Source: Thinopyrum elongatum (Eukaryota > Streptophyta > Magnoliopsida > Poales > Poaceae). Taken from it: a stretch of 64,000 bases of DNA. The stretch is taken from contig CM022301.1 in the NCBI GenBank assembly GCA_011799875.1, positions 14,031,570-14,095,569 on the forward strand, in the 5' to 3' direction. A program made the position numbers and the translations under genes. Under the pieces are notes generated by a model that did no database searches, was not told the DNA's origin, and saw only the letters and a list, made by a program, of their open reading frames with translations. This document shows, in pieces, positions 1-11,584 of this stretch. Position 1 is the stretch's first letter; every line of letters begins with the position of its first letter.

Positions 1-1852
1 CAACCTGCAAAACAAGAAACAACAAATAGGAAAAACTGCAGCCAACAAGTTAAAAGAAGTAGCAGAAAATAGCAGTACTACCGTCATAAATAAGTGGAAC
101 ATAGCAGAGAAATACAAAATATGTCATGACCAAACTGCAGCAACAACCAACAGTCATATTCAACATTTAATTAAAGTATAAGAAATTATATGACACCAGT
201 AATGAAACAATACTAAGGATGATTGATAATTGCCCATAATCAGGAGTTACAGTTCACACCTAAATAAACTTCAAAACTATATAACAGCATAAACAAGCTA
301 TCAAGTGACCCCTGTATGTACATGTGACATAAAGCAGCAGCATACTAACTAAAAAAGTAGTACTGAGCACAATCAGTATAGCCTTAGACTAGTAATTCAT
401 GCCTTTGATCCTAACAGTTTTACAAAACTGATATCAATAGCACAATTAACAGTACAAGAAAACCAGCAACTATATCCATAGTGCCAACAACAGTAGAAAC
501 AATCTAGAACCACTTGAACTACATACAGTAGGATGTCAATAACATAGTGGCATTATCCAAGTTCTTACACAAACCAGAACACCAAATCAGATACATAAGC
601 AAGAGCATGACCACAGGAGCAACTAAAGGGATAGCAACAATTACTGGCAACATTAGAATAACCTTTAGTTGGTCCTAAAACAATCAGCAGTAGTAATGCA
701 TCGACAGAGCCGCAACAATGGCCAAGACAGTAGAAGTAGTAGTAGGCCAGAGAGGAGGAGAAGTGGAACTCACTGGGCTAGGGTTGTAGCCGATGCCGAG
801 CACGTCACCATCCCAGCACGGCGAGACAGCAGCCACAGCACCGCACGGCGCCAACCAACACCGGGGTTGCGCAGCACGCCGTCCCGACCGGCGGAGGGGC
901 ACCGTGCACAACAGGAGCATCACCTAGGCAACACCAGCACCACCAAGAGGTGTGGGAGGTGGCGTACCCGACTGGAGCAACGAGCAGGATATTGCCGGCG
1001 ACGAGGGGCTCATCACCACTGAAACCCTAGCGGAGGGGGTCGATGGGAACGACCTCAGGAAGCGAGGATAACCAAATCGAGCAGGTGGGGAAGGTAGATC
1101 AACTCGAGGGGGAGCTGCCGGTGCCTAATCCGCCGCCCGCTGGCCTCGCTGTCGCCGAAGGTGAGGTGGCGGCCGAAACCCTAGCTAGCTATGGGAGACG
1201 ATGGAGGGTGGGAGCGCCGATTCTGGCCGGAGGGGAAGGAGGCGTGGAGCTTGGGGAGCTCGGGGGAGTGCTTCCCACAGCCGGAGCTCGCCGGAATAGG
1301 CCGGCGTGGGTGGTGGCGGCGGCGAGGGAGAGGGGTTCGTGGGGGACAGAGGAGAGAGGTCGCGAGACAGAGAGGGAGGAGGCGTTCGGTGGAGTTGGGT
1401 GGGCTCTATCTCGTGGGCTCTTTTTTTTCTCCTTTTCTCTAGATGGATGGATGGATGGCTGGATGGATGTGGGTGGAGAGCTAGATGGATGGATATGCGC
1501 CACGTCATCGATCCGTGGCACAAACGTTTCCACCAATAGGAATCAAGCTCATGCAATTGTGTTCTCCCTTTTGTTTTTCTTCTAATTTTTTTTACTCTCT
1601 TGGACCGATGAAGGAGGGCAAGTACTAACCGCGTCCACGCCGGTTAAGGGTCTGGCATCCTCTGGCCTCGCCGCCATCGGAGCAGCGCTAGAGGTGGAGG
1701 CCACCGAAACCCTAGCCACGAGGTAGGGTTGTGGGTGGACGGGAGGAGCGGATCCTGACGCATGGATGGACGCGGCAGGACGAGGTGCGGCGGACCCGGA
1801 TGCCGGCGATCTGTGAGGGGAGAGGAGGATCACGGCGGCATGCCAGATCCAG
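1..1852. other. Unassigned non-coding DNA, AT-rich then GC-rich
   Basis: Positions 1-660 are AT-rich with no sizeable open frame. Positions about 700-1430 and 1610-1850 are GC-rich, contain several 'aaccctag' stretches and look like plant 5' UTR or promoter DNA, or a Mutator-like element carrying captured gene ends. The longest frame (1043-1585, plus) is low-complexity Gly/Glu/Arg-rich and runs into a microsatellite, so I do not call it a gene. I found no recognisable domain on either strand. A fragment of a MULE or of a host gene promoter remains possible. Confidence 0.4.
1441..1496. repeat. GATG-type microsatellite
   Basis: An imperfect tetranucleotide run (ggat/gatg) with interruptions is repeated across the stretch. 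It lies inside the GC-rich unassigned segment. Confidence 0.8.
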
Positions 1853-2193
1853 CCACTTGTAAACTGCACCATCTTCGAGTTAGTATCTGGCTATCGAGAG
1901 GGAACGTGTCCGGTTTATGAAGGAAGTGTGTTGCCCGTTGCTCCGTTGACCTCGAAACTTCTCGTGCTCTCAAAGGGGGGCATTTCATGACATGTTCCTG
2001 GACATGGCATTTTTCGGGACCGCCTGGAATATTTGAGACATTTACTGCATCCGTAGGGCTTTAATGTGGGAAATTGCAGATCTGCACGGCGGCCACATGA
2101 AATGATGTCCATAAGTGGTATGTAAAATCATATATGATGTCTTTTCAGTATGCGTAGGCCTAGTGCAACCAAAGGAGGAGCAGCCATACCACC

Positions 2194-2229
2194 GGGGGGG
2201 CGGGGGGGGGGGGGGGGGGGGGGGGGGGG
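2194..2229 (+). repeat. Poly-G run (7 G, C, 28 G)
   Basis: The run lies in the first 505-bp unit. The same site is short in unit 2 (near 2728) and is 14 G in unit 3 (3227-3240), so it is a hypervariable point of the repeat. Its length in the assembly may be unreliable. Confidence 0.85.
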
Positions 2230-3426
2230 CGCGAATGTACCTCGGCGGCATGTCGGATCTAGCCGTAAAAATCCACGGAAAATCATACGATGCCTGAAAT
2301 CCTCGGGACCTGGCACGGTGTCGTCATATGGCCCTTGTAGGATGTGCTAAAATTTGAGCGCGTTTCGCAGAAGTCTGACCGGCGGCCACTTGTAAATTGC
2401 ATCATCTTCGAGTTAGTATCTGGCTATCGAGAGAGAATATGTCCGGTTTGTGAAGGAAGTGCGCTGCCCGTTGCTCCATTGACCTCGAAAATTCTCATGC
2501 TCTCAAAGGGGGCCATTTCATGACACGTACCAGGACATGGCATTTCTCGGGCTCGCCTGGAATATTTGAGACATTTATTGCATCCGTAGGGTTTCAATGC
2601 GGGAAGTCGCAGATCTGCACGGCGGCCACCTGAAATGATGTCCATTAGTGGTTTGTAAAATCATATATGATGTTTTTGCAGTATGCATCGGCCTAGTGCA
2701 ACCAAAGGAGGAGGAGCCCCACCACCGGGAGGGGCGAATGTACCTCGACGACATGTCGGATCTTGCCGTAAAAATCCACGGAAAATCATACGATGCAGGA
2801 AATCATCGGGACCTGGCACGGTGTCGTCATATGGCCCTTGTAGGGTGTGGTAAAAATTTGAGCGCGTTTCGCAGAAGTCTGACCGGCGGCCACTTGTAAA
2901 CTGCACCATCTTCGAGTTAGTATCTCGCTATAGAGAGAGAATGTTTCGGTTTGTGAAGGAAATGCGCTGCCCATTGCTCCGTTGACCTCGAAAATTCTCA
3001 TGCTCTCAAAGGGGGCCATTTCATGACACGTGCCAGGACATGGCATTTTTCGGGCCCGCCAGGAATATTTGAGACATTTACTGCATCCGTAGGGTTTCAA
3101 TGCGGGAAATTGCAGATCTGCACGATGGCCACCTGAAATGATGTCCAGAAGTGGTTTGTAACATCATATATGATGTCTTTGCAGTATGCGTAGGCCTAGT
3201 GCAACCAAATAAGGAGCCCCACCACCGGGGGGGGGGGGGGCGAATGTACCTTGGCGGCATGCCAGATCAAGCCGTAAAAATCCATGGAAAAGCATACGAT
3301 GCCGGAAATCCTCGGGACCTGTCACAGTGTCTTCATATGCCCCTTGTAGGGTGTGGTAAAAGTTTGAGTGCGTTTTGCAGAAGCCTGACCGGCGGCCACT
3401 TGTAAACTGCAACATCTTCGAGTTAG

Positions 3427-3445
3427 TATCTATCTATCTATCTAT
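3427..3445 (+). repeat. TATC microsatellite
   Basis: About five 'tatc' units replace the 'tatctggctatc' stretch of the other 505-bp units. This is a local slippage expansion. Confidence 0.75.
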
Positions 3446-3560
3446 CGAGAGAGAACGTGTCTGGTTTGTGAACGAAATGCGCTGCCCGTTGCTCTGTTGA
3501 CCTCGAAACTTCTCGTGCACTCAAATGGGACTGTTGCATGACACGTGCTAGGACATTGCA

Positions 3561-4080
3561 TGACGCCCCCAAGGCCCCCCACCGGCCTAACCCTGGCTCT
3601 GTTGACCCGGAGATGTACGCCTTTTACTTTCATCGGACGACCTCTGACCAATAGACTTTTCCACCTAGTTGTGATAGATCAGCCCATAGGAACATTCCCA
3701 AACATAGTCTGGGCCCAGCTCACCACTAGATTCCCTCCAGCTCGACCCGACGCGCACGTTTCCCCCCTCCAATGATGGCGGCAGTGCCGTCCGTGATCAG
3801 GGGGGCCACACCTCGGAGCGGTGCGACGGACGTCTCTGCATGCCACAAAACTTTTAGACATGTAAGAGGACCTGGTGCGATGTTTTGGTGGCACCCGACC
3901 GACCTAACCCTAGCCCCGTTAACCCAGAGATCTACGCCTTTGACTTTCACCGGACGGCCTTTGACCAATGGACTTTTCAACCTGATTGTGATAGGTCAAC
4001 CCATAGGAACATGCCCGAACATGGTCTGGGCCCAACCCATCATTAGATTCCCTCCGGCTCTAAATATCTGTAGGTCAACC
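3561..4080 (+). repeat. Two diverged monomers related to the 330-bp satellite
   Basis: Two tandem copies are about 317 bp apart ('cttttacttt' at 3621, 'ctttgacttt' at 3938). In order they match the large satellite at 41.66-55.6 kb: 'taaccct', the 'tttgactttc' core, 'cggacgg', a 'ttgtgatag' block matching 'ttgtcatagcccagcccata', 'cccaacc', 'agattccctcc', 'gacgcgcacgtttcccccct' and 'ggggggccacacctcggagc'. Substitutions and small indels are frequent, so these are old relatives. The second copy breaks off near 4065. Confidence 0.75.
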
Positions 4081-4771
4081 CATATGTAGATATAGATTAT
4101 TGTCTCGTTTGGCCAAGAAATGAAGAATGTACAAAAAAAGTCAAAACAAATTTGAAAACATAGTATAGCAACAGAATCCTTTCAAGATTCTGATAAAAAA
4201 CCATATAAAAGTTGTCAAAATCGACGCAAGTATCAATTACTTGTGATTATAACAAAGTACAAGGACCTATTTGCAAAATTACATGAGGTCACATTTCTAA
4301 CATACTCAAATGAAAAAACAAACTGGATATTCATAATCTATGGAAAATTCTACCCCAAATCAGTATACAATTTGTATATGTTTAAGTTTAGATAAGTCAG
4401 ACTTAAATTAATCAAATTTCAACTAAAAAAGAAAACAAATTAAAATAAAAAATAAAGATAATATATGCCGACGGCCGCCGTCAGGGCCGTCGGCATAGCT
4501 TTGATGGCGTCAGCCCGCCGTCAACCCCGGGGTCGCCACGGCCTTGTCTATGCCGACGGCCGTCCTATGCCTACGGCTGCCGTCGGCATATATATAGAGA
4601 TATGCCGATGGCTTTTCTATGCCTACGGCTACCGTAGGCATATCTCCAGCTATGCCGACAGCTTTTCTATGCCGACAGCTTTCTGCCAGCCTTAGGCATA
4701 TCTCCGGCTATGCCGACAAAAGGCTGTCGGCATAGTAAAAGCCATCGGCATAGACAGTTATTCCGGTAGTG
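4081..4771 (-). mobile_element. CACTA transposon end (truncated), inserted in a LINE
   Basis: From 4465 to 4771 the sequence is filled with direct and inverted copies of 'tatgccgacggc'-type subterminal repeats. It ends with 'ttccggtagtg' at 4761-4771, the reverse complement of a CACTA-type terminus (cactaccggaa). The LINE reading frame begins at 4772, so this is one end of a CACTA element that jumped into the LINE. The AT-rich stretch 4081-4464 is probably its interior. No transposase is present and the other terminus is missing, so the element is truncated on its left by satellite-related DNA. Confidence 0.75.
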
Positions 4772-5510
4772 CCTTCAACAAAGCAGAGAGGCCATCAGCA
4801 ACAAAAAGGAACAAGAACGGAGAAAGTGGATCACCTTGCCGAAGACCACGCGACGGTGCAAACGAATCCAAGAGGGTTCCATTAAACTTTACTGAATATC
4901 TTACCGATGTGACACATGTCATAACCCAGTCAACCCATCGCTGAGCAAAACCCATCTTTTGCATCATTTGCCTCAAGAAGATCCAGTCAACCCGATCATA
5001 GGCTTTGGAGAGATCCAATTTATATGCACATAAACTCTTCCTTGGGTCCTTTTCCTGTTGGATATAATGTATGCATTCGAAGGCCAGCAATGCATTATCT
5101 GTAATGAGCCGTCCAGGAACAAAAGCACTTTGTGCAGGTGAGACAATTTCATCCAATATGGGGCGGAGACGGTTTACAAGGCACTTAGCAACCACCTTAT
5201 ATATAACATTACACAGACTGATAGGTTGGAATTCTGCAAGCTTCGTTGGATTGTCCACCTTGGGAATTAAAACAATAGAGGTGTTGTTAACCCCATCTGA
5301 CATGATACCTATCCGAAAGAATTCCTTCACCGCCTTAATTACCTGCTCTTTCATGACAGAACAGTTTCTTTGGAACACTCGGGCAGGGAAACCATCCGCC
5401 CCGGTGCTTTCAAGGGCCCAATTTGGAATAAAGCATCAGAAATTTCCTTGTCCGAAAATTCAGCACACAACCCGGTGTTTATGTCCTCACTGACCCGGTT
5501 ATGACTGAGA
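4772..5510 (-). pseudogene. LINE reverse transcriptase, 3' truncated
   Basis: This is the RVT_1 domain of a plant LINE. Visible in order are '[21 protein letters not shown]', '[12 protein letters not shown]', palm motif A '[12 protein letters not shown]' and motif B '[15 protein letters not shown]'. The catalytic 'FADD' motif C that should follow is absent, because a CACTA element replaces the sequence from 4771 leftward. The last residues of the open frame are CACTA sequence. Upstream, the 'GPLKAPG' stretch sits in another frame near 5400, showing a one-base shift. The domain cannot be catalytic. Confidence 0.9.
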
Positions 5511-5514
5511 TCAA

Positions 5515-6889
5515 TTACTGGCCCAGCCTGTAGCGTGTGGTCTGCAGTAAAAAGATAGAGAAATAATCAGTAGCCATTTTGGCCATAACCTCATGATCCT
5601 GCCGAGCAACCCCTGATTCATCAATTAACAATTTTATTCGATTCTTTCTGGCACGCCATCTAGCTCTGCGTTGAAAAAAATCCGTGTTGCGATCACCCTC
5701 TCGCAGCCAAGCGATCCTCGACCGTTGCATCCAGAGTATCTCCTCCCTATACAAGAGCTCATTCAAATGATCAGTAGCCTTTCTAATAGTCCGCTGGTCA
5801 GCGTTCATAGCCATTAGTTCCTCTAACCGTGTACGAGATTTGTTAATTTCTCTTACCACGTTTCCAAACCTTTTCCTACTCCAACCATACAGGGAGTCAA
5901 TCATGCTGCCAAGAGGGGTAGCAACATCACCCAAGTTCTCCATGATCCCAGCTGACTCCCATGCCACCTTAATCACCTCAGGTAATGCAGCGTCCCTCTC
6001 CCACATCACCTCATAATGTCTACATTTCTTCCCAGCTTCAATCCGGTTTGGCTCCTGCATGCACTTGAGAAGGATCGGTGCATGGTCAGAGCTAGGGGCG
6101 ACCAGATGTTGTACTGCAGCATCACAAAACATATCCCGCCATTCGTAGTTCGCGACGGCACATTCCAGCCGTACCTTGATGTTCGCACGGCCCCGCCGAC
6201 GGTTGTCATATGTATACGGGAGTCCTGAAAATCCAAGATCCACAAGGCTACATAAATCCAGAATATCTCGAAAATCAAGCATCTGACCTGCCGATCGCGG
6301 GGTGGCCGAGAAGTGCTCGAAGCCCCACATGGGACATGGCCTCGTTAAAGTCCCCTATCACCGCCCAAGGTATGTTCTCTTGCAGGTGTCAATCGCGCAT
6401 GAGCTTCCACATAAGGTGACGGTCCTCTGTCCGAGGTTCGCCGTACACACAAGTCAGCCTCCAAGGTGTTGCTTCAGCAGACTCTCTCACATATGCATCG
6501 ATATGTCTCTCACTCATGGATTTAATTTCGAGATGCAATGACTCATGCCAAAAGATAGCTAAACCACCACTGTGGCCAACACTATCGACTGCATCGAAAC
6601 CACTAAGGCCTAACCGAGCTCGATACCTTTTCATCTTCACTTTAGATTGTCTAGTTTCACAAAGAAAAACGATCTTGGGAGAGTGAGTCTGCGCCAAATA
6701 CTGCAGGTCACGAACTGTCGTTGGGCTCCCTCCCCCTCGGCAGTTCCAGCTAAGGATGTTCAAAGCTCCTGATGGGGCACTGACCCGGCCGCTCGGTATG
6801 GCTGTATTAGGCATTGGTGATGACGGCGGCGAACAAACCTCCTCGGGAGTACACACACATTCCCGGGAACACAACCTTCCTGGGAACAA
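5515..6889 (-). pseudogene. LINE endonuclease domain, frameshifted
   Basis: This is an APE-type (exo_endo_phos) endonuclease, which in plant L1 elements nicks target DNA to prime reverse transcription. The first part (6889-6389) shows the hallmark 'NILSWNCRGGG' and 'FLCETR' strings. After a frameshift near 6380 the second part (6330-5515) shows 'LDFRDILDLCSLVDLGFSGLP' type sequence, 'TYDNRR' and the catalytic-type 'SDHAPI'. It continues into the linker with 'WLREGDRNTDFFQ', typical of plant LINE ORF2. The first 45 residues or so before 'NILSWN' are probably a short non-conserved leader or not native. A second frameshift around 5400-5510 separates it from the reverse transcriptase. Confidence 0.88.
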
Positions 6890-6936
6890 CCTTCCCGGGA
6901 GCCCGGTAAAATAAGCTTATTTCTAACAATCACTCC

Positions 6937-8500
6937 CTAAGCTTGAGTCCCGGCTGACACCTCCACCATGCAGGTCCTTGAGCGCAGCTCCGCGAGGCGG
7001 ACTCGACCAAGGTGCTTGGTCAGCATGTCTGCGAGCTGATGTTCGGTTGGCACGAACTCCAGCTCTATCTTCTTCGTCTCCATGCAGTCTCGAATAAAGT
7101 GGTACTTCAACTCGATGTGCTTCGAACGCTCGTGGAAGACGGGATTCTTGGCGAGCGCGATATCTGACTTGTTGTCAACCTTGAGCACCACCTGCTCAGC
7201 TTCACCGCTGCTGATCTCTACCAGCAACCGAACCAGTCAGATCCCCTGGCAAGCAGCCGTGGCAGCAGCCACGTACTCTGACTCTCAACTCGAGATGCCC
7301 ACGACCTTCTGCTTCTGGGACTGCCAGGTCACTGGGCTGCTTCCCAGGAAGAACAGCATGCCAGACGTACTCTTGCGCGAGTCAACGTCCCCACCCAAAT
7401 CGGCATCACTATACCCGACAAGGTGTGGTGCACCTGAACTTATTCCATACCTACATCCGAGTCAAGTAGAGCCAGCAACTAGCGTAGGATGCGCTTCACG
7501 GCCTCGAGATGTTCCTCTGTTGGCTCCTTCATGAAGCGCGACACAAATCCCACTACGAAGGTGAGATCTGGTCGGGTGTGCACCAAGTACTTGAGGCTCC
7601 CGACGATGCTCCTGTATGCGGTCGCATCCATCGTGGGTGCCATGCTGCACTTGGACAGCTTGAACCGCGGCTTCATTGGGACATGGCAGGGGTTGGACCC
7701 CGCCATCCCAACCTTCTCCAGCAGCTTCAAGACATAGGTCATCTGCGAGATCTCGATCCCGTCTGGCCCTTGTCTCACCTCGAAGCCAAGGTAGTAGCTC
7801 AGCATCCCGAGGTCGAACATCTGGAACAGGCCCTTCATCTCCAGCTTGAACTTGTCGATGTCGCTGGACCTGGGGCCCGTGATCACCAGGTCATCGACGT
7901 AGACCCCCGACAATGAGTCCCGGGATAGACGACGCACCTCCCGCGTACATGACGTGCTCAGACAGGCATTGCGAGAAGCCGAGCTTGACGAGGCAAGCGC
8001 CGAGCTTGGTGTTCCATGCCCTTGGTGCCTACTTGAGGCCGTAGAGTGCCTTGCCGAGTCGGAGCACCAGGTGCTCCCTCCCGGGAACAGCGAAGTCGGG
8101 CGGCTGCTGCACATACACCTCTTCCTCCAACTCGCCGTTGAGGATGGCTGACTTGACGTCCATGTGATGGACATCCCACCCCGCACTTGCAGCCAGGGCT
8201 AGCACTAGCCGGACAGACTCGAGCCGGGCCACGAGAGTGAAGACTTCGTCATAGTCGATTCCATGCTGCTGCACATAGCCCTTCGCCACGAGGCGAGCCT
8301 TGTGCTTAAGGACCGCACCGAGCACGTCCTTCTTCACCTTGTACACCGACTTCAGGCCGATCGCACGTTGGCCTGGTGGTAAGGTGGCGAGGCGCCAGGT
8401 TGAGTTCTCCTAAATGGCCGCCATTTCTTCCTTCATCGCGCGCCTCCAGCTGGCGTCCGATTTCGCCGCACCGAACGAGCCAGGTACACTGCCAGAGGCA
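6937..8500 (-). pseudogene. Copia reverse transcriptase and RNase H fragment
   Basis: The minus strand encodes the 3' half of a Ty1/Copia pol. From 8346 to about 8029 it reads the RVT_2 start ('KARLVAKGYVQQHGIDYDEVF', 'HHMDVKSAILNGELEEEVYV'). After a frameshift near 7930-8030 comes 'YVDDLVITG', the catalytic palm motif, and 'LGMLSYYLGFEV' down to 7479. After another shift, 7227-6937 encodes the RNase H end ('FHERSKHIELKYHFIRDC', 'QLADMLTKHLGR'). A stop lies in the stretch before 8346. No LTR, integrase or gag is attached, so this is a fragment. It is a different lineage from the Copia copies at 9.8 and 55.6 kb. Confidence 0.9.
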
Positions 8501-8504
8501 TTCA

Positions 8505-8929
8505 TATAGAGTCATATTTTATTCTAATATCGAGTTGTAATCTTGAGTTGTAAGTAAATAAAAGTGTGATGATCATCATTATTAGAGCATTGTCCCACTG
8601 AGGAAATAAAAAAATAAAGAAAAAAAGAGGCCAAAAAGAGCCCAACAAAAAAAAAGAAAAAAAAGAGAGAAAAAGAGAGAAGGGACAATGTTACTATCCT
8701 TTTTCCACACTTGTGCTTCAAAGTAGCACCATGTTTTTCATATAGAGAGTCACCTATGCTTTCATTTTCATATACTAGTGAAATTTTTTCATTATAGAAG
8801 TTGGCTTGTATATTCCGATGATGGGCTTCCTCAAATGTCCGAGGTCTTCATGAGCAAGCAAATTAAATGCACACCCACTTAGTTTCCATTTTTGAGCTTT
8901 CATACCCTTATAGCTCTTACACTAGTAGA
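8505..8929 (+). mobile_element. Gypsy internal fragment (Sabrina-like, inferred)
   Basis: This is non-coding sequence with 'gagcattgtcccactgagg', an A-rich block with 'gaggccaaaaagagcccaa', and 'cttgtgcttcaaagtagcac'. From memory these are characteristic of the 3' internal region of Triticeae Gypsy elements of the Sabrina type. It stops at the CACTA terminus at 8930. A Gypsy LTR of matching type resumes on the far side of the CACTA at about 26941, so both may be parts of one host element. The family name is from recall only. Confidence 0.5.
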
Positions 8930-11239
8930 AAACAGGACTTTGGTTCTGGCCAGATCAGAGCAATAGTCCCGGTCGTGTTACGAACCGGGACTAATGTGAG
9001 CATCAGTCCCGGATCGAGGGACTAGGACGCTGGCCGGGCCTCGGCAGGCATCAGTCCCAGTTCGACTGGGACCTTTAGTCCCAGTTCGACTGGGACCTTT
9101 AGTCCCGGTTCCAGACTAAAGTGTTGGGGAACGTTACATGGGAAACAAAATATTTCCTACGCTCACCAAGTTCCAATCTAGGAGATGACCATCTACGAGA
9201 GGAGAGATTAGATCTACATACCCTTGTAGATCGCTAAGCGGAAGCGTTAAGAAATGCGGTTGATGTAGTCGAACGTCTTCGCGATCCAATCACGATCCGT
9301 CCCGCGAACTCCCGATCCAAGTGCCGAACGGACGGCACCTCCGTGTTCAACACACGTACGGCTTGATGACGCCTTCACCTCCTCGATCCAGCGAGCGATG
9401 GTGAAGTAGTAGCTCGAGTCCTCTGGCAGCACGATGGCGTGGTGGCGGTGGTGGTGGAGAAATCTCAGCAGAGCTTCGCTAAGCACAATGGAGAAGAAGA
9501 TGGCTATGAGGGAGAGGAGGAGCAGCACCGTGGCGCGAATAGATATGTATGGGTGCGGCTGCCCTCTCTCTACCTCTATATATATAGGGGAAGGGAGGAG
9601 GGGGTGGCACCCCTAGGGTTTCCCCTAGGGGGGCGGCGGCCAGGGCAGATGGGATCTCCCCTAGGGAAAACCCTAGGGTGACTTGCCACCCAAGCCAGGT
9701 GGAGGGAACCCTAGAGGGGGCGCCCCACCTCTCCTGGTAACGTGAGATGGGGTGAGAGGGGCGTTCATCCCTTTAGTGGGCTGGTGCCCTCGTAGGAGAT
9801 ATGCCCTAGAGGCAATAATAAATGTTATTATTTATCTCCTTGCTCATAATTATGTTTATGTTCCATGCTATAACTGCTGTGGTTCCCGAGCCCGTATATC
9901 CATAAAGGCTCTGGGGAAAACCCATGTGCACGTGTGGAATAATAAACGGTAAAAAGTATTCCTAGTCATGCCTCTAAGACTAGCTCAAGTGTTGCATGAT
10001 GATTATGTTTTCCCAATCATGGGCATGTCTATGCCAGCAGCTTTGAGGGCACAATGTTAGAAGAACATTTGTGTTGAATCGACTCGATTGATGTTATGCT
10101 ATGAGATTCATTCGTCACAAGTTAATGGTTGATAACACAGAGATGGTTAACGTTTGCATGATTCCTCAGACCATGAGAGTATCGAGTTTCTTCATGCTTG
10201 ATTCATGAACTTTGGGGTTTGTTAAACGTCATCCGTAACTGGATGGCTATTACGGCGGCTTACGGGTTCATGGGAAAGTATGTTAAGTAACTTGATAGCT
10301 CAAGATTGGGATTTGCTCCTCCGACGATGGAGAGATATCTCTGGGCCCTCTCGGTGTTAAGGTATCCATCATCGTCTGGCCAGACACTTTGTGATTTGAT
10401 CACGGGGATGCCGGAACACGGTAACGAGAAAAGAGAACAATACCGGTAACGAGGTAACTAGCATAGTGGACAAGTTGTTGATCCACGGGAATGCCAACAT
10501 GTCTTGCCTCGGGTATTTGTAACATATCGCGAAGCAACAGGAATAGCACACGGCAACTGGAGGTTCACTCGAATATTCATTCGTGTGGGTATAGGGGTCA
10601 ATATGGGTGTCCACGGCTCCGATGTTGATCATTGATCGGAAGGGGTTCCGTGTCATGTCTATACTTCACCGAACCTATAGGGTCACACGCTTAAGGGTCA
10701 TCTATCTGCTGAATACTAGACAGGGAGTCTGAGAGAAAATCACCGAAAAAGTTTCGGACACCGAAAAGTTTCGGACAGCGGAAAAGTTCCGCAGAGAGAG
10801 GTCACCGGATGAGTTCCGGTGAAACTGAAAAGTTGTTTCAGGGGATACCATTAATTCAAAATGGTTTCGGCACATGCCTGATAATTCTTGGAGGATGCCA
10901 GAATCATTCTGGAAACTTCTGGGAATTTTCTGGAAGAAAAAACCGGAAATGTTCCGGGGCTGCCGGAACCGCTTCAGATGCTTTTCGCAGATGAAATCAC
11001 TAAACTGGAATTGTTCCAAAACGCGTTGAAAATTATTTTAGTGGGTACTAGAAATGTTCTAAGCCCACATAAATATTTTCAGTTCGAACGGACGCTGAAA
11101 AATGTCGTCGTGAATAGTGAAAGTGCTTTTTGGAATTTTTTGGAAAGCCACCTTTTAGGGCTTTTTGCTAAAGGCTTCTAGAAGGTGATGTGGATGGATG
11201 AGAGCCCCCTTGGGGGGGACCCCTAGGGGGTGGCCGGCC

Positions 11240-11272
11240 ACATGTGGAGCTCCTCCTTGGAGCTCCACATGT
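11240..11272 (+). repeat. 14-bp perfect inverted repeat in LTR U3
   Basis: The arms are 'acatgtggagctcc' and 'ggagctccacatgt' with a 5-base loop, about 90 bp upstream of the TATA box. It is conserved intact in the 3' LTR at 18732-18764. Confidence 0.85.
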
Positions 11273-11362
11273 CCTTTGGTTTCTCTCTTATGCCCTTGGA
11301 AAGAGTTTCCTTCATGGGTATTTTGGTATTTCTTGAATGCCCATCCTACCCCTTGGTTTTCC

Positions 11363-11369
11363 TATATAA
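11363..11369 (+). promoter_or_regulatory. LTR TATA box
   Basis: 'tatataa' in 'cctatataaggaggag' is followed about 30 bp later by a pyrimidine-rich start-like stretch. The same box is at 18855-18861 in the 3' LTR at the equivalent offset. Confidence 0.7.
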
Positions 11370-11584
11370 GGAGGAGAGGGGGCTGCTCAATCCTTCATCC
11401 CTTCTCACATACAAGTGCCATTGCAATGATCTGGCTTCTCTCTCCCTCCCACGAAAAGAGTTTCGTAGAGCCGAAAGGTTGTCTGGGTTCCGGTGGGAAC
11501 TAGTTCTGGACGGCGAAGCCCTGCCGGATAGATGACACCGTATGTGTGCAACTCTGTAGAGAGGTCGTAGTTTCGATCTTAGTG

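Larger units (their letters stand above)
1853..3560 (+). repeat. Tandem repeat, about 505-bp unit, three full copies plus a partial
   Basis: The anchor 'ccacttgtaaa' followed by 'atcttcgagttagtatct' recurs at 1853, 2386, 2890 and 3396, giving spacings of 533, 504 and 506 bp. Each unit also carries 'ctcaaaggggg' or a variant, 'gacacgt', 'gaaatgatgtcca' and 'gtgcaaccaaa'. The first unit is longer because of a G run at 2194-2229. The fourth unit breaks off near 3560, where satellite-like DNA begins. A short stub just before 1853 ('cggcggcatgccagatc') is the end of an earlier, internally deleted unit. Frames in this segment are shadows. The family was not recognised. Confidence 0.88.
4772..6889 (-). 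mobile_element. Truncated non-LTR retrotransposon (LINE)
   Basis: On the minus strand an endonuclease domain (6889 to about 5515) is followed by a reverse transcriptase (about 5510 to 4772), the order of a plant L1-type LINE ORF2. No poly-A tail or 3' UTR survives, because the element is cut at 4772 by a CACTA terminus. The upstream border lies near 6890, next to a Copia fragment. Three reading frames are used, so at least two frameshifts are present. It is not functional. Confidence 0.88.

Noticed and set aside
1043..1585. 180-residue frame near the start of the window
   Set aside because: Low-complexity Gly/Glu/Trp-rich translation running into a GATG microsatellite. No homology recognised and no gene structure around it.
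9247..9681. Short frames on both strands in the Angela-type LTR
   Set aside because: LTR sequence is non-coding; the frames have no domain and include the minus-strand promoter region.
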